Below, one piece after another: positions 1-6,423 of a stretch of DNA of 6,801 nucleotides; within the stretch, counting starts at the first letter, position 1; each line of letters opens with the position of its first letter. Where the stretch lies: contig JAPPDO010000160.1 in NCBI GenBank assembly GCA_028821635.1, positions 1,029 through 7,829 on the forward strand. The letters are read 5' to 3'. The translations under genes and the position numbers were made by a program. Under the pieces are notes generated by a model. The model was not told the DNA's origin and did not search any database. It worked only from the letters and a program-made list of their open reading frames with translations. This DNA comes from Ekhidna sp. Its GTDB lineage: Bacteria; Bacteroidota; Bacteroidia; Cytophagales; Cyclobacteriaceae.

Positions 1-58
1 CCCCAGCCCCCCCCCCCCCCTCCCCCCCCCCCTCCCCCCCCACCCCCCCGCCGCCCCC
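1..58. other. Low-complexity poly-C tract, probable contig-end artefact
   Basis: The first 58 bases are almost all C, with a few isolated A, T and G interruptions, and then switch abruptly to ordinary AT-rich sequence. On the minus strand this is a gene-like sequence that runs into poly-G up to the end of the window. That is the pattern left by no-signal poly-G tails of two-colour sequencing chemistry at a contig end. A real G/C-rich low-complexity locus cannot be excluded, but nothing else in the window has this composition. Confidence 0.75.
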
Positions 59-144
59 ATTACATTATTATAACGAGAATAACTATTCATCCCGGCCTCT
101 TTGAGCCTCATCTGAAAACGAGTTTGTTTATTTAATTGATACAT
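1..144 (-). CDS. Truncated N-terminus of an unidentified protein running off the left edge
   Basis: On the minus strand an ATG at 144-142 opens a frame that stays open to the window edge. The first 28 codons read MYQLNKQTRFQMRLKEAG followed by MNSYSRYNNV, a normal-looking mix of polar and charged residues. From about position 58 the frame enters the poly-C tract and becomes glycine-rich nonsense, so only about 59-144 should be trusted. A Bacteroidota-type promoter lies at 176-205, about 32 bp upstream of the ATG, which supports real expression. I do not recognise the family: there is no signal peptide, membrane segment or diagnostic motif in so short a piece. The gene is divergent from recA, with a 459-bp non-coding stretch between them. 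The alternative is a chance open frame; the promoter match and sensible composition argue mildly against that. Confidence 0.45.
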   Translation of the reverse strand, partial: MYQLNKQTRFQMRLKEAGMNSYSRYNNVMGAAGGWGGRGGGRGGGGLG

Positions 145-175
145 AATAATTAAAATTTGAACGTTTATTAAGTTG

Positions 176-205
176 TAAATATATGATGATAATTTGAAGT
201 TGCAA
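176..205 (-). promoter_or_regulatory. Bacteroidota-type promoter for the left-edge gene
   Basis: On the minus strand TTG (205-203) is followed by exactly 19 bases and then TATATTTA (183-176). This fits the Bacteroidota -33/-7 consensus TTG-N17-23-TAnnTTTG at all but the last position. Transcription would start near 169-171, giving a leader of about 25 bases before the ATG at 144. No Shine-Dalgarno sequence is visible, which is normal for this phylum. Confidence 0.5.
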
Positions 206-269
206 AAATTTTTTGAGTTTTTTTTATTTTATTTATCAGGCAGTGCTGAATAAACGAATAACGATTGAA

Positions 270-306
270 CCACAAAGGGCACGGAGAAGCCACGGAGGGC
301 ACGGAG
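270..306 (+). repeat. Dispersed 37-bp repeat, copy 1 (cacaaagg/cacggag type)
   Basis: This copy begins CCACAAAGG and contains CACGGAG-like sub-repeats. It matches the copy at 385-421 at 33 of 37 positions. Internally it is itself repetitive: ACGGAG occurs three times. Similar 'cacaaaggacacggag' strings are known as frequent intergenic repeats in many environmental bacterial genomes, often near contig breaks. It is not coding in any frame with a start. Confidence 0.7.
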
Positions 307-309
307 AGG

Positions 310-372
310 GGTCTGCAATAAGGTCGTAACGGTCTGCAATAACCCTTAACAGGTCTAGGGTAACCACTCAGG
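310..372 (+). repeat. Short degenerate tandem repeat, 21-bp period
   Basis: GGTCTGCAATAA occurs at 310-321 and again at 331-342, exactly 21 bp apart. A third, decayed unit starts with GGTCTA at 352. Between units two and three, ACCCT (342-346) pairs with AGGGT (357-361) around a 10-base loop. The array sits between the two 37-bp repeats. No function can be assigned. Confidence 0.5.
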
Positions 373-384
373 GGGGGATTTAAC

Positions 385-421
385 CCACAAAGGACACGGA
401 GAAGCTACGGAGGACACGCAG
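385..421 (+). repeat. Dispersed 37-bp repeat, copy 2
   Basis: This is the second copy of the element at 270-306, in the same orientation and offset by 115 bp. The four differences are mostly G/A or C/T transitions at positions 10, 22, 30 and 35 of the unit, with one G/C change, suggesting drift after duplication rather than recent copying. No terminal inverted repeats or target-site duplication flank it, so it is not a classical insertion sequence. Confidence 0.7.
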
Positions 422-541
422 CGGTGATAGGAAACGACCCCTCTCCGGATGTAGTTTATGACCCAATCGGGATAGCCAAGGCGGGTTGCTTATCTTTGTA
501 AATGAAGCATCAAAAGGTTTTAACTATTATTTCCGGTGACA

Positions 542-576
542 TTTGAATCTCCTTCGGCAGAAAAGAATTATTTTTG
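542..576 (+). promoter_or_regulatory. Probable recA promoter (Bacteroidota -33/-7)
   Basis: TTTG at 542-545 is followed, after 23 bases, by TATTTTTG at 569-576, an exact TAnnTTTG match. The spacer is at the long end of the accepted range. Predicted transcription start is near 582, leaving a leader of about 20 bases. The sequence just before the recA ATG is A/T-rich with no Shine-Dalgarno motif, as usual in Bacteroidota. I saw no clear LexA-type operator. Confidence 0.5.
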
Positions 577-603
577 TTTTATTATTAATACATCTTTACC
601 AAA

Positions 604-1599
604 ATGGCAGAATCAGAAGAAAAGCTAAAGGCTCTCCGGATTACGATAGATAAACTCGAGAAGACCTACGGCAAAGGGACGATCATGAAACTTAGTGATG
701 AGAAGGTGCCGGACGTTCCTGTTATTTCGACGGGTTCATTGGGTCTGGATATGGCACTGGGAGTAGGCGGCATTCCAAAAGGTCGAATTATTGAGGTTTA
801 TGGGCCGGAGTCTTCGGGTAAAACTACTTTGACCATGCACTGTATTGCGGAGGCGCAAAAGCAGGGAGGGTTGGCCGCATTTATTGATGCTGAGCATGCT
901 TTTGATAAGGTTTACGCCGAGAAACTGGGGATTGATACGGAGAATCTTTTGATCTCACAACCCGATAACGGCGAGCAGGCATTAGAAATCACTGAGCACC
1001 TGATTCGGTCCGGTGCCATAGATATTATTGTCATTGATTCAGTGGCCGCCTTGGTTCCAAGGGGCGAGTTGGAAGGGGAAATGGGAGACAGCAAAATGGG
1101 GCTTCAGGCCCGTCTGATGTCTCAGGCCTTGAGGAAGCTGACTGGAACAATTAACAAGACGGGCTGTTCGTGCATCTTTATCAACCAGCTTCGCGAGAAA
1201 ATTGGTGTGATGTTCGGAAATCCGGAGACAACGACCGGCGGCAACGCACTCAAGTTTTACGCTTCCATCAGACTGGATATTCGCCGAATTGCTCAAATTA
1301 AAGAATCTGCTGATAATGTGATGGGAAATCGGACGCGGGTGAAGGTTGTAAAAAATAAAGTAGCTCCTCCCTTCAAGGTTGTCGAATTTGATATTATGTA
1401 TGGGAAGGGGATCAGCAAAAGCGGGGAGATTGTGGATATTGGAGTTGAGTTGAATGTGATTCAGAAATCCGGCTCCTGGTTTTCTTATAATGATAATAAG
1501 TTAGGACAGGGAAGAGATGCGGTTAAAGCACTTATAGAGGATAATCCTGAATTGATGGAAGAGCTTGAAAAGAATATAAAAGAAAAACTGGACGGATAA
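604..1599 (+). CDS. recA: Recombinase RecA
   Basis: RecA is the cytoplasmic ATP-dependent strand-exchange protein. It forms filaments on single-stranded DNA, drives homologous recombination and repair, and promotes LexA self-cleavage where an SOS response exists. The 331-residue product has the whole RecA core. Walker A GPESSGKT is at 67-74, the catalytic glutamate is Glu97 in IDAEHA, and Walker B IIVIDS is at 141-146. DNA-binding loop L1 lies around 157-163. Loop L2, with [20 protein letters not shown], lies at 194-213 and includes the ATP-sensing Gln195. The C-terminal domain is complete, but the acidic tail is short compared with the 353-residue E. coli protein; this is common in Bacteroidota. 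The ATG at 604 gives the expected N-terminal helix that binds the neighbouring subunit. It stands alone, convergent with the permease gene, with 70 bp between them. No intein or frameshift is present. Confidence 0.98.
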   Translation: MAESEEKLKALRITIDKLEKTYGKGTIMKLSDEKVPDVPVISTGSLGLDMALGVGGIPKGRIIEVYGPESSGKTTLTMHCIAEAQKQGGLAAFIDAEHAFDKVYAEKLGIDTENLLISQPDNGEQALEITEHLIRSGAIDIIVIDSVAALVPRGELEGEMGDSKMGLQARLMSQALRKLTGTINKTGCSCIFINQLREKIGVMFGNPETTTGGNALKFYASIRLDIRRIAQIKESADNVMGNRTRVKVVKNKVAPPFKVVEFDIMYGKGISKSGEIVDIGVELNVIQKSGSWFSYNDNKLGQGRDAVKALIEDNPELMEELEKNIKEKLDG

Positions 1600-1648
1600 A
1601 GAGGGAGTATCCTTGTTAGACGAATTTATTGAAACTTCTACTCTGAAG

Positions 1649-1680
1649 AACTCCTAGTCCGCAGAACTCCTAGTCCGCAG
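1649..1680 (+). repeat. Perfect 16-bp tandem duplication at the end of the permease gene
   Basis: AACTCCTAGTCCGCAG occurs at 1649-1664 and again immediately at 1665-1680 with no mismatch. The permease stop codon (minus strand TAG, 1672-1670) lies in the right-hand copy, and the left-hand copy holds the same triplet just downstream. The duplication therefore adds no residues to the protein. It fits a recent slippage event in the recA-permease convergent gap. No convincing stem-and-U-tract terminator is seen in that gap. Confidence 0.85.
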
Positions 1681-2923
1681 TTCGAATGGCAATCACCGGA
1701 TCAAGTCTGGCTGCCGTGAGTGCTGGAATTATTCCGGAGATGATCCCCGTTATTCCGGCGACTCCCATTCCAATGAGGATATTTTTAAATGTGAGTACAA
1801 GGTCTAAGGTCCCAATACTGATAAAAGATAATATCCAAATGAGAAAAATTCCAACCCCGCCGCCAATAAAACTGAGAAAGACTGCTTCAAAAAGGAATTG
1901 GAAGAGGATGAAGTAATTCTTTGCGCCCAGCGATTTCTGTAGGCCGATAATATTCGTCCGCTCTCTTACTGAGACAAACATGATGTTTGCTATTCCAAAT
2001 CCGCCTACAAGAATGGAAAATCCTCCAATGGCCCATCCTGCTATTCCGATCACGTCGAATGTGGATCCAATGATGTTTATAAATGCCTCCTGCCTCACGA
2101 CGGAGAAGTTGTCCTTCTGCTTTGGGCTTAAACCTCTTTTTACACGCATCAAACCAATGATTTCGGCCTCCAACTTTTCTAATCCCGAGTTGTCATCCAT
2201 TCCTTTTATGGTTATTAATGGCTCTGCTCCACGCCTTCTTCCGGAGTAATATAATTTTTGAAATGCTTTGTAAGGAATGTAAATATTTTCATCTTTGCTG
2301 GTCTCACTCAAAAGCCCCCCGCCCTCTTCTTCGAGATAGCCTATCACATTCAACTTTAATCCTTTAATTTTTATCTGTTTACCCATGGGATTTGCTCCAT
2401 TAAACAGCTCTTTGACTGACCGATAGCCGATTATTGCCACGTTTGCTCCCGCTTCGGCTTCCTGTCGGGTGAAGTATCTCCCAACCAACTTTGAATAGTC
2501 ATAATATACATCCCTGTGGGTATAGGCTACCCCTAGAAGGCTTAAATTATTACTACTGCTGCTTTTATGCCTGGCGGTTACGGATCTAAAGCTAAGGATT
2601 GTGACAGCCGCTGCATTTTTTAGATTTTTTTGAAGGAACTCGTATTCTTCATACGTCGCATAAGGTCTTTTTAAATATTCCCACCAAGGTATATCCGATC
2701 CGAAATTAAAAGGAAACCGTCTAATATCAAGATTGCTTGCATCTAAAAAACTCAGGCTTTCTTTAATGCTTCTTTCAAGTGAATCAACCAAAGTGAAAAC
2801 GGCAATGATTGCAAAAATTCCGATGGTCACGCCTAAAAGCGAAAGCGTGGTTCTCAGGATATTCACCTTGAGCGCATTCCAAGAAAAGCGAAAACTTTCA
2901 AGAATTAGTTTTAATACTTGCAT
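1670..2923 (-). CDS. ABC transporter permease, MacB/FtsX family
   Basis: This is an inner-membrane subunit of a MacB-type (type VII) ABC system, the family that couples cytoplasmic ATP hydrolysis to movements in the periplasm for efflux or lipoprotein release. The 417 residues show the standard layout. There is one N-terminal membrane helix (about 23-46), a periplasmic MacB-like domain (about 47-285), and three C-terminal helices (about 291-318, 337-366 and 381-404). The cytoplasmic loop VRERTNIIGLQKSLGA at 319-334 is the conserved segment that contacts the ATPase. The end, PALTAARLDPVIAIR (400-414), is the family's usual C-terminus. The ATG at 2923 gives a normal N-terminus and has a promoter element just upstream. 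No ATPase or membrane-fusion partner lies in the window, so the partner is encoded elsewhere or the substrate cannot be guessed. No truncation is seen. Confidence 0.93.
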   Translation of the reverse strand: MQVLKLILESFRFSWNALKVNILRTTLSLLGVTIGIFAIIAVFTLVDSLERSIKESLSFLDASNLDIRRFPFNFGSDIPWWEYLKRPYATYEEYEFLQKNLKNAAAVTILSFRSVTARHKSSSSNNLSLLGVAYTHRDVYYDYSKLVGRYFTRQEAEAGANVAIIGYRSVKELFNGANPMGKQIKIKGLKLNVIGYLEEEGGGLLSETSKDENIYIPYKAFQKLYYSGRRRGAEPLITIKGMDDNSGLEKLEAEIIGLMRVKRGLSPKQKDNFSVVRQEAFINIIGSTFDVIGIAGWAIGGFSILVGGFGIANIMFVSVRERTNIIGLQKSLGAKNYFILFQFLFEAVFLSFIGGGVGIFLIWILSFISIGTLDLVLTFKNILIGMGVAGITGIISGIIPALTAARLDPVIAIRTAD

Positions 2924-2942
2924 ACTGTACGGATTAGTAGTT

Positions 2943-2950
2943 CAAAGCTA
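2943..2950 (-). promoter_or_regulatory. Possible -7 promoter element for the permease gene
   Basis: On the minus strand TAGCTTTG (2950-2943) matches TAnnTTTG exactly and lies 20 bp before the permease ATG. The nearest upstream TTG (2980-2978) is 27 bases away, longer than the usual spacer, so the -33 part is weak. If used, it would give a leader of roughly 14 bases and make the permease a single-gene transcript. Confidence 0.35.
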
Positions 2951-2993
2951 AACAGATGATCTGAGACTTTTGCATAACAATAGTCTCATTATT

Positions 2994-3333
2994 TTAATCT
3001 GATTCTTTTCTCCTTACAAGCATAATCATACCTGTTTTTTCGTTACGTTTTTTTAGCTCAATTTCTTCAGTATGATTTGCTAGCTCTCTTGATTGATTTT
3101 CAAGGAATTGTCTGACTAAATCAATTCGTATTGATTCGTGTTGCTGTATTTGATTTGCTTTTTTAGCAGGTTTGATTGACACGATATTTAGGTTTCAGTA
3201 AAACTTCAATTTTTCCGAAATCCATTAAACCTAATCTTGGAGGGAGGACATTCATAGTTTGAATACCTTCTCTATCATTCTGATAAAATAGCATGAATGA
3301 ATTGTAATCGTAGAAGATTCTTTTCTCCAGAGG
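2994..3333 (-). pseudogene. Unidentified small ORFs, probably the remnant of a broken gene
   Basis: Two overlapping minus-strand frames both look like protein. The upstream one (3333-3163, 56 codons open after a TAG at 3336-3334) contains FYDYNSFMLFYQND and LPPRLGLMDFGKIEVLLKPK; its first ATG is at 3294-3292. The second (3182-2994) starts only with GTG and encodes 62 residues, rich in Lys, Glu and Arg, ending TGMIMLVRRKESD. The frames overlap by about 20 bp and neither has a convincing start or ribosome-binding site. This is what a gene broken by a frameshift and an upstream stop looks like. A single indel near 3165-3182 would join them into about 115 residues. I recognise no domain. It could instead be a real 62-residue protein, or chance open frames in AT-rich DNA. 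Confidence 0.35.
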
Positions 3334-3487
3334 CTATCTCCATGTCAAGTGATTTTGATGAAGATAGATTTTATTAATATACTTGAACTGTTTAATGTAT
3401 AGCACAAAAAAGTATATTTAACAAATCAAAACATAAAAATGTTATTAAATTTAATAAAACAAAAAATATACAGAAAAGAAAGAAATG

Positions 3488-3523
3488 AAAATGCGCTACA
3501 AATACCTGTAATTAACGCATTTT
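3488..3523 (+). promoter_or_regulatory. Imperfect hairpin/dyad upstream of the hydrolase gene
   Basis: AAAATGCG (3488-3495) is perfectly complementary to CGCATTTT (3516-3523). Inside it TACA (3497-3500) pairs with TGTA (3507-3510) around a six-base loop, with an unequal internal bulge. It lies 64-99 bp before the hydrolase ATG. It could be an operator, an RNA leader structure, or a fortuitous palindrome in AT-rich DNA. Confidence 0.35.
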
Positions 3524-3540
3524 ACACGAATTGTTGTAAA
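3521..3540 (+). promoter_or_regulatory. Operator-like palindrome TTTACA-N8-TGTAAA
   Basis: The perfect 6-bp inverted repeat TTTACA (3521-3526) and TGTAAA (3535-3540) is separated by 8 bases, a spacing typical of sites for dimeric helix-turn-helix regulators. It overlaps the right arm of the adjacent hairpin by three bases and ends 46 bp before the hydrolase start. No regulator gene is in the window, so a function is only suggested. Confidence 0.3.
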
Positions 3541-3586
3541 GAACTCTTTTAATCACTTAAATGCAATAAAAAACGCAAAAACATAA

Positions 3587-5095
3587 ATGTTATCAAAATT
3601 TCGCTGTTTATTCTTTATCCTGTTGATTTCAAGCCATGTCATTGCCCAAAATCAAATAGAGAATGCTTTTAGAGGTGTGTGGATTGCGACTGTTTTTAAT
3701 ATTGACTGGCCATCTTCAGGATCAGACAACGTTGAGAGACAAAAAGAGGATTATCGCAAATTATTAGACTACTATGAGCAATTAAATTTTAATAGTGTGG
3801 TCGTGCAAGTCAGAACTGCCGGCGATGCTTTATACCATACTTCACTTGCTCCATTTTCAAGGTTTCTTTCGGCAAAGGAGGGAAAGCGGGGGGTATGGAA
3901 AGATGACCCCTTAGTATTTATGATTAATGAGGCGCACAAAAGAGGTATGGATTTTCATGCGTGGATTAATCCTTTCAGGGTAACGACTGGTTCCGATACA
4001 GGAATGCTGGATTCTAATCACATCTATTTCACTCAGCCGGACTGGATTATTAAGTACGGAAGAAGGTTTTATCTGGATCCCGGATTACCGGAAGTTCGGC
4101 AGCATATTTTTAAGATCGTAGACGAGGTGGTGAATAGCTATGACATTGACGGAATACACATGGATGACTACTTCTATCCGTATAAAATATCGGGTCAAAA
4201 TTTTAATGATTCTATTTCTTTTGAAAAATATGGGAAAGATTTTGACAATGTGTATTCTTGGAGGAGAGCGAATATTGATACATTGATAGCGAATCTCTCC
4301 TCAATGATCAGGAACAGTAAGCCTTGGGTCAGATTCGGAATTAGTCCGTTCGGCGTTTGGAGAAATAAAAAAGATGATCCGGCAGGCTCCAACACAGAAG
4401 CAGGTCAGACGAACTATGACGATCTATATTGCGACCCGCTGGTATGGGCTGAAAATCAATGGATAGACTATCTTGCTCCGCAGCTTTACTGGAGCAGAAG
4501 CTTCACCAAGGCTTCTTATGATACATTGAACTACTGGTGGTCAAAAAATATAAAAAACATAGACCTCTATATTGGGATGGGTACTTATAAGATAAAAAAT
4601 GACCGTGATTCAGCGTGGTTTCAGACGAATGAAATAATTGATCAACTCAGCATCAACAGATTAAATGATGAGGTAGATGGAGAGATATTTTATAATGCCT
4701 CATCGCTCATAACTCACCGGGAGGTAGCACAAAAGATAAAAGAGAGTTACTACGCTGAGAAGGCAGTCTCTTTCGTCGGTTTACGTCCAACGGAAACAAA
4801 AAGAATCCAATCGTCGGAGTTTAAAAAATTAAAGCTTTCCACAAAACGGCTAAAGGGGAAGTTATCCAAATCATCCTTAGCTAAGCAGGTGCTTATGTAT
4901 ACCGAAAAAGAGGGAAAATCAACTTTATTAAGCGTTTTATGGGTAAATGATAGAAAAATCAACACAGAGAACACCGCTATATGGGCAGGAGAGAATCAAT
5001 TAAAATTCGTAGCCATGGATGTGTATCGTAATTATGGCAAAGAAATAGTGACCATGAAAAAACGAAATAATAAAAAGTGGATCGTGGAAAATTAG
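3587..5095 (+). CDS. Secreted GHL10/DUF187 family glycoside-hydrolase-like protein
   Basis: This is an extracytoplasmic protein of the glycosyl-hydrolase-like 10 family (PF02638, YngK-like), predicted TIM-barrel enzymes whose carbohydrate substrates are mostly unproven. The 502-residue product starts with a signal peptide (about 1-20) with a likely type I cleavage after VIA; there is no lipobox cysteine. The family domain spans about 26-385. Conserved parts include FRGVWIATVFNIDWPS (28-43), VVVQVRTAGDALY (71-83), FHAWINPFR (123-131), the catalytic-site signature DGIHMDDYFYP (188-198, acidic pair Asp193-Asp194), GISPFGVWRN (251-260) and YLAPQLYW (295-302). The C-terminal 115 residues are lysine-rich and may form a small beta domain for binding or sorting; no Por-type sorting signal is obvious. 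The ATG at 3587 sits directly before the signal peptide. It converges on the protease operon and appears to be transcribed alone. Confidence 0.93.
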   Translation: MLSKFRCLFFILLISSHVIAQNQIENAFRGVWIATVFNIDWPSSGSDNVERQKEDYRKLLDYYEQLNFNSVVVQVRTAGDALYHTSLAPFSRFLSAKEGKRGVWKDDPLVFMINEAHKRGMDFHAWINPFRVTTGSDTGMLDSNHIYFTQPDWIIKYGRRFYLDPGLPEVRQHIFKIVDEVVNSYDIDGIHMDDYFYPYKISGQNFNDSISFEKYGKDFDNVYSWRRANIDTLIANLSSMIRNSKPWVRFGISPFGVWRNKKDDPAGSNTEAGQTNYDDLYCDPLVWAENQWIDYLAPQLYWSRSFTKASYDTLNYWWSKNIKNIDLYIGMGTYKIKNDRDSAWFQTNEIIDQLSINRLNDEVDGEIFYNASSLITHREVAQKIKESYYAEKAVSFVGLRPTETKRIQSSEFKKLKLSTKRLKGKLSKSSLAKQVLMYTEKEGKSTLLSVLWVNDRKINTENTAIWAGENQLKFVAMDVYRNYGKEIVTMKKRNNKKWIVEN

Positions 5096-5113
5096 ACCTC
5101 TACTCGGAGAGGT
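5096..5113. terminator. Short stem-loop between convergent genes, possible terminator
   Basis: ACCTCT (5096-5101) pairs with AGAGGT (5108-5113) around a six-base loop, starting right after the stop codon of the hydrolase gene. No T-run follows on either strand, so intrinsic termination would be weak. Its position between two convergent genes is what suggests the role. The remainder of the 66-bp gap shows nothing else. Confidence 0.3.
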
Positions 5114-5161
5114 TAATTCAAGAAAGATAACTGAGAGCAAACAGAAATTAGCTTGTAACCA

Positions 5162-5944
5162 TCAGAGATTCACCTCAACCAAATGATCCCAGTCCAGATC
5201 GTACTCCTTCTCTTCAAAGTTGTTTGGAAGAGCCACGGTCAGAGCGGCTTCAATACGATGTTTGGAATTTGGATGAGTCATGATGATTTCTAACTCATCC
5301 GGATAAGTCTTTTCCTCATTTTTTAGTTTGGTAAAAAAGTGAGCAAGTCTTGCGGGATTTATTTGTGCCTTGATCAGTAAGTCATAGGCAAATTCGTCTG
5401 CTTTCTGTTCCTGTCGTCGGTCAAATTTGGTTGAGATTAACATTTTGGAAACTTCCGATGCCATCACTGAGTCACCACCGGTGAGTATGGCAATGATGAC
5501 GTTTAGTCCAAGTTCTTTCACAAGCCTGTCTATCGGGTCTCCATTCTCATGGTGTCCTATTTCGTGGGATAAAATACCTGCCAACTGTTCAGGGTTGTCA
5601 ACAAATTCAAGAAGACCGGAAAAGATATAAATATTGCCATCAAGTGTGGCAAAGGCATTGATTTCGGCACTTCTGAGCAGATGAAATTTATATTCGTATT
5701 TTTTGCCTTCAAGCGAGTCAAGCAAGCGATTCGTAATCGGGTAGATGAGTTGCTCTTTTACTGAATCATCGTAAAAATCATACTTTCTTTCAAGGTCATC
5801 CATTATCAATTTAGCGAGGTCTTTCTCACGTTCTTCATTAATGGATAAGTCTGAATCAGAAATGACGATAGGTTTATAAGTGAAAATAGCCCAGATCGCT
5901 CCGAAAATAGTTATTAAAATGAGTAGCTCACGCCCAATCTTCAT
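5162..5944 (-). CDS. M48 family zinc metalloprotease, membrane-anchored
   Basis: This is a predicted zinc endopeptidase of family M48, related in layout to the periplasmic proteases BepA and LoiP, which act in envelope quality control. The 260-residue product has one N-terminal hydrophobic segment (about 6-24) and no lipobox cysteine, so it is probably anchored in the inner membrane with the protease domain in the periplasm. Visible landmarks are NAFAT (96-100), GNIYIFSGLL (103-112) and the zinc motif HEIGH (127-131, ligands His127 and His131, catalytic Glu128). The third ligand is Glu179 in EQKADEFA, and THP with HRI lies near the C-terminus (223-231). There are no TPR repeats, so it is a minimal form. 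Its ATG overlaps the stop of the DUF4870 gene (ATGA), and it is the last gene of a three-gene operon. The substrate is unknown. Confidence 0.92.
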   Translation of the reverse strand: MKIGRELLILITIFGAIWAIFTYKPIVISDSDLSINEEREKDLAKLIMDDLERKYDFYDDSVKEQLIYPITNRLLDSLEGKKYEYKFHLLRSAEINAFATLDGNIYIFSGLLEFVDNPEQLAGILSHEIGHHENGDPIDRLVKELGLNVIIAILTGGDSVMASEVSKMLISTKFDRRQEQKADEFAYDLLIKAQINPARLAHFFTKLKNEEKTYPDELEIIMTHPNSKHRIEAALTVALPNNFEEKEYDLDWDHLVEVNL

Positions 5945-6423
5945 CTTGGAGGTAAATTTTGATGAGAAACGGGATTGATACTCTCTTTCTTGAAAACAGC
6001 CTCGTAAGAAAGTCGTCCGAAGAACAAAAAATAATACATTCGACCTTTTTTTGCTTTTACAGCTCCAACAATACTAAATGCGAAGTAAACCAGATTGAAG
6101 ATGATCGCCATCGCAACGTACCCTTTAAACGTATCGGTGAGGGGCCATCCAAATAGGTAAATTCTAATGCCCCAGAACACGCCTACTGCATTGATAATGG
6201 TGGTAGGTAGTTGGCTAATCAAAGATTGCATAGAATGGAAATGTACAAACAGGCCTTTCGATCTGTTCATATAATAATAAATTATTGCTGCGATGAGGTT
6301 GAGGATTGGAAGCGGAAGCCCAACGGCGATAGAGGCAAACATCATTAAATAGGAACCCATTGCATCATCACGTTCTCGTTCTCCTATCTCATCAGGTTGT
6401 GGGATCGGGTGATACTCACTCAT
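5941..6423 (-). CDS. DUF4870 family membrane protein
   Basis: This is a small integral membrane protein of the DUF4870 (Tic20-like) family, whose molecular role is not established. Its 160 residues have three or four predicted membrane segments (about 25-51, 74-93 and 101-122). The family hallmark, here RSKGLFVHFHSMQSL (54-68), lies after the first helix and corresponds to the usual 'S.fv.fHa.QSL' pattern. The N-terminus is charged and cytoplasmic-looking. The C-terminus is a short basic tail after a final semi-hydrophobic stretch (129-145). The start ATG (6423-6421) overlaps the stop of the DUF4389 gene, and its own stop TGA overlaps the protease ATG, so all three are translationally coupled. 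A role in supporting the protease or its membrane substrates is inference only. Confidence 0.88.
   Translation of the reverse strand: MSEYHPIPQPDEIGERERDDAMGSYLMMFASIAVGLPLPILNLIAAIIYYYMNRSKGLFVHFHSMQSLISQLPTTIINAVGVFWGIRIYLFGWPLTDTFKGYVAMAIIFNLVYFAFSIVGAVKAKKGRMYYFLFFGRLSYEAVFKKESINPVSHQNLPPR

Larger units (their letters stand above)
210..540. other. Non-coding region upstream of recA carrying dispersed repeats
   Basis: No convincing gene is visible here. The stretch is more GC-rich than the AT-rich sequence to its left and contains the 37-bp repeat pair, a 21-bp-period repeat and a run of seven G at 371-377. No tRNA, rRNA or CRISPR structure is apparent. A TATCTTTG match to the -7 promoter element at 491-498 lacks a TTG at the proper distance upstream, so it is at best a secondary recA start site. 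Confidence 0.6.
3334..3586. other. AT-rich intergenic region upstream of the hydrolase gene
   Basis: This 253-bp stretch has no gene I can support. It is strongly A/T-rich, especially 3340-3480, and ends with two dyad elements described separately. Near matches to TAnnTTTG occur at 3378-3385 (TATACTTG) and 3413-3420 (TATATTTA), but neither has a TTG at the right spacing, so the promoter of the hydrolase gene is not settled. Confidence 0.55.

Noticed and set aside
270..421. CRISPR-like array from the repeats upstream of recA
   Set aside because: There are only two 37-bp copies with 78 bp between them, the repeat is internally repetitive and degenerate, and no cas genes are present.
270..421. 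Insertion sequence bounded by the repeat pair
   Set aside because: The copies are direct and not inverted, the 78 bp between them code for nothing, and no target-site duplication is visible.
491..498. TATCTTTG as the main recA promoter -7 element
   Set aside because: It matches the consensus but no TTG lies 17-23 bases upstream. The element at 542-576 has both halves and a shorter leader.
430..501. Short open frame ending VVYDPIGIAKAGCLSL before a TAA, possibly a gene tail
   Set aside because: Its upstream continuation runs into the 37-bp repeat with no start, and the length is within chance. I keep it only as a possible fragment, not a gene.
1039..1296. Minus-strand open frames inside recA, and similar frames opposite the permease, hydrolase and protease
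   Set aside because: They lie opposite well-conserved genes, have no promoter or family resemblance, and are explained by the codon bias of the true strand.
1675..1690. GTTCGAAT string resembling a tRNA T-loop
   Set aside because: It lies in the last codons of the permease gene. No acceptor, D or anticodon stem can be formed around it and there is no CCA end.
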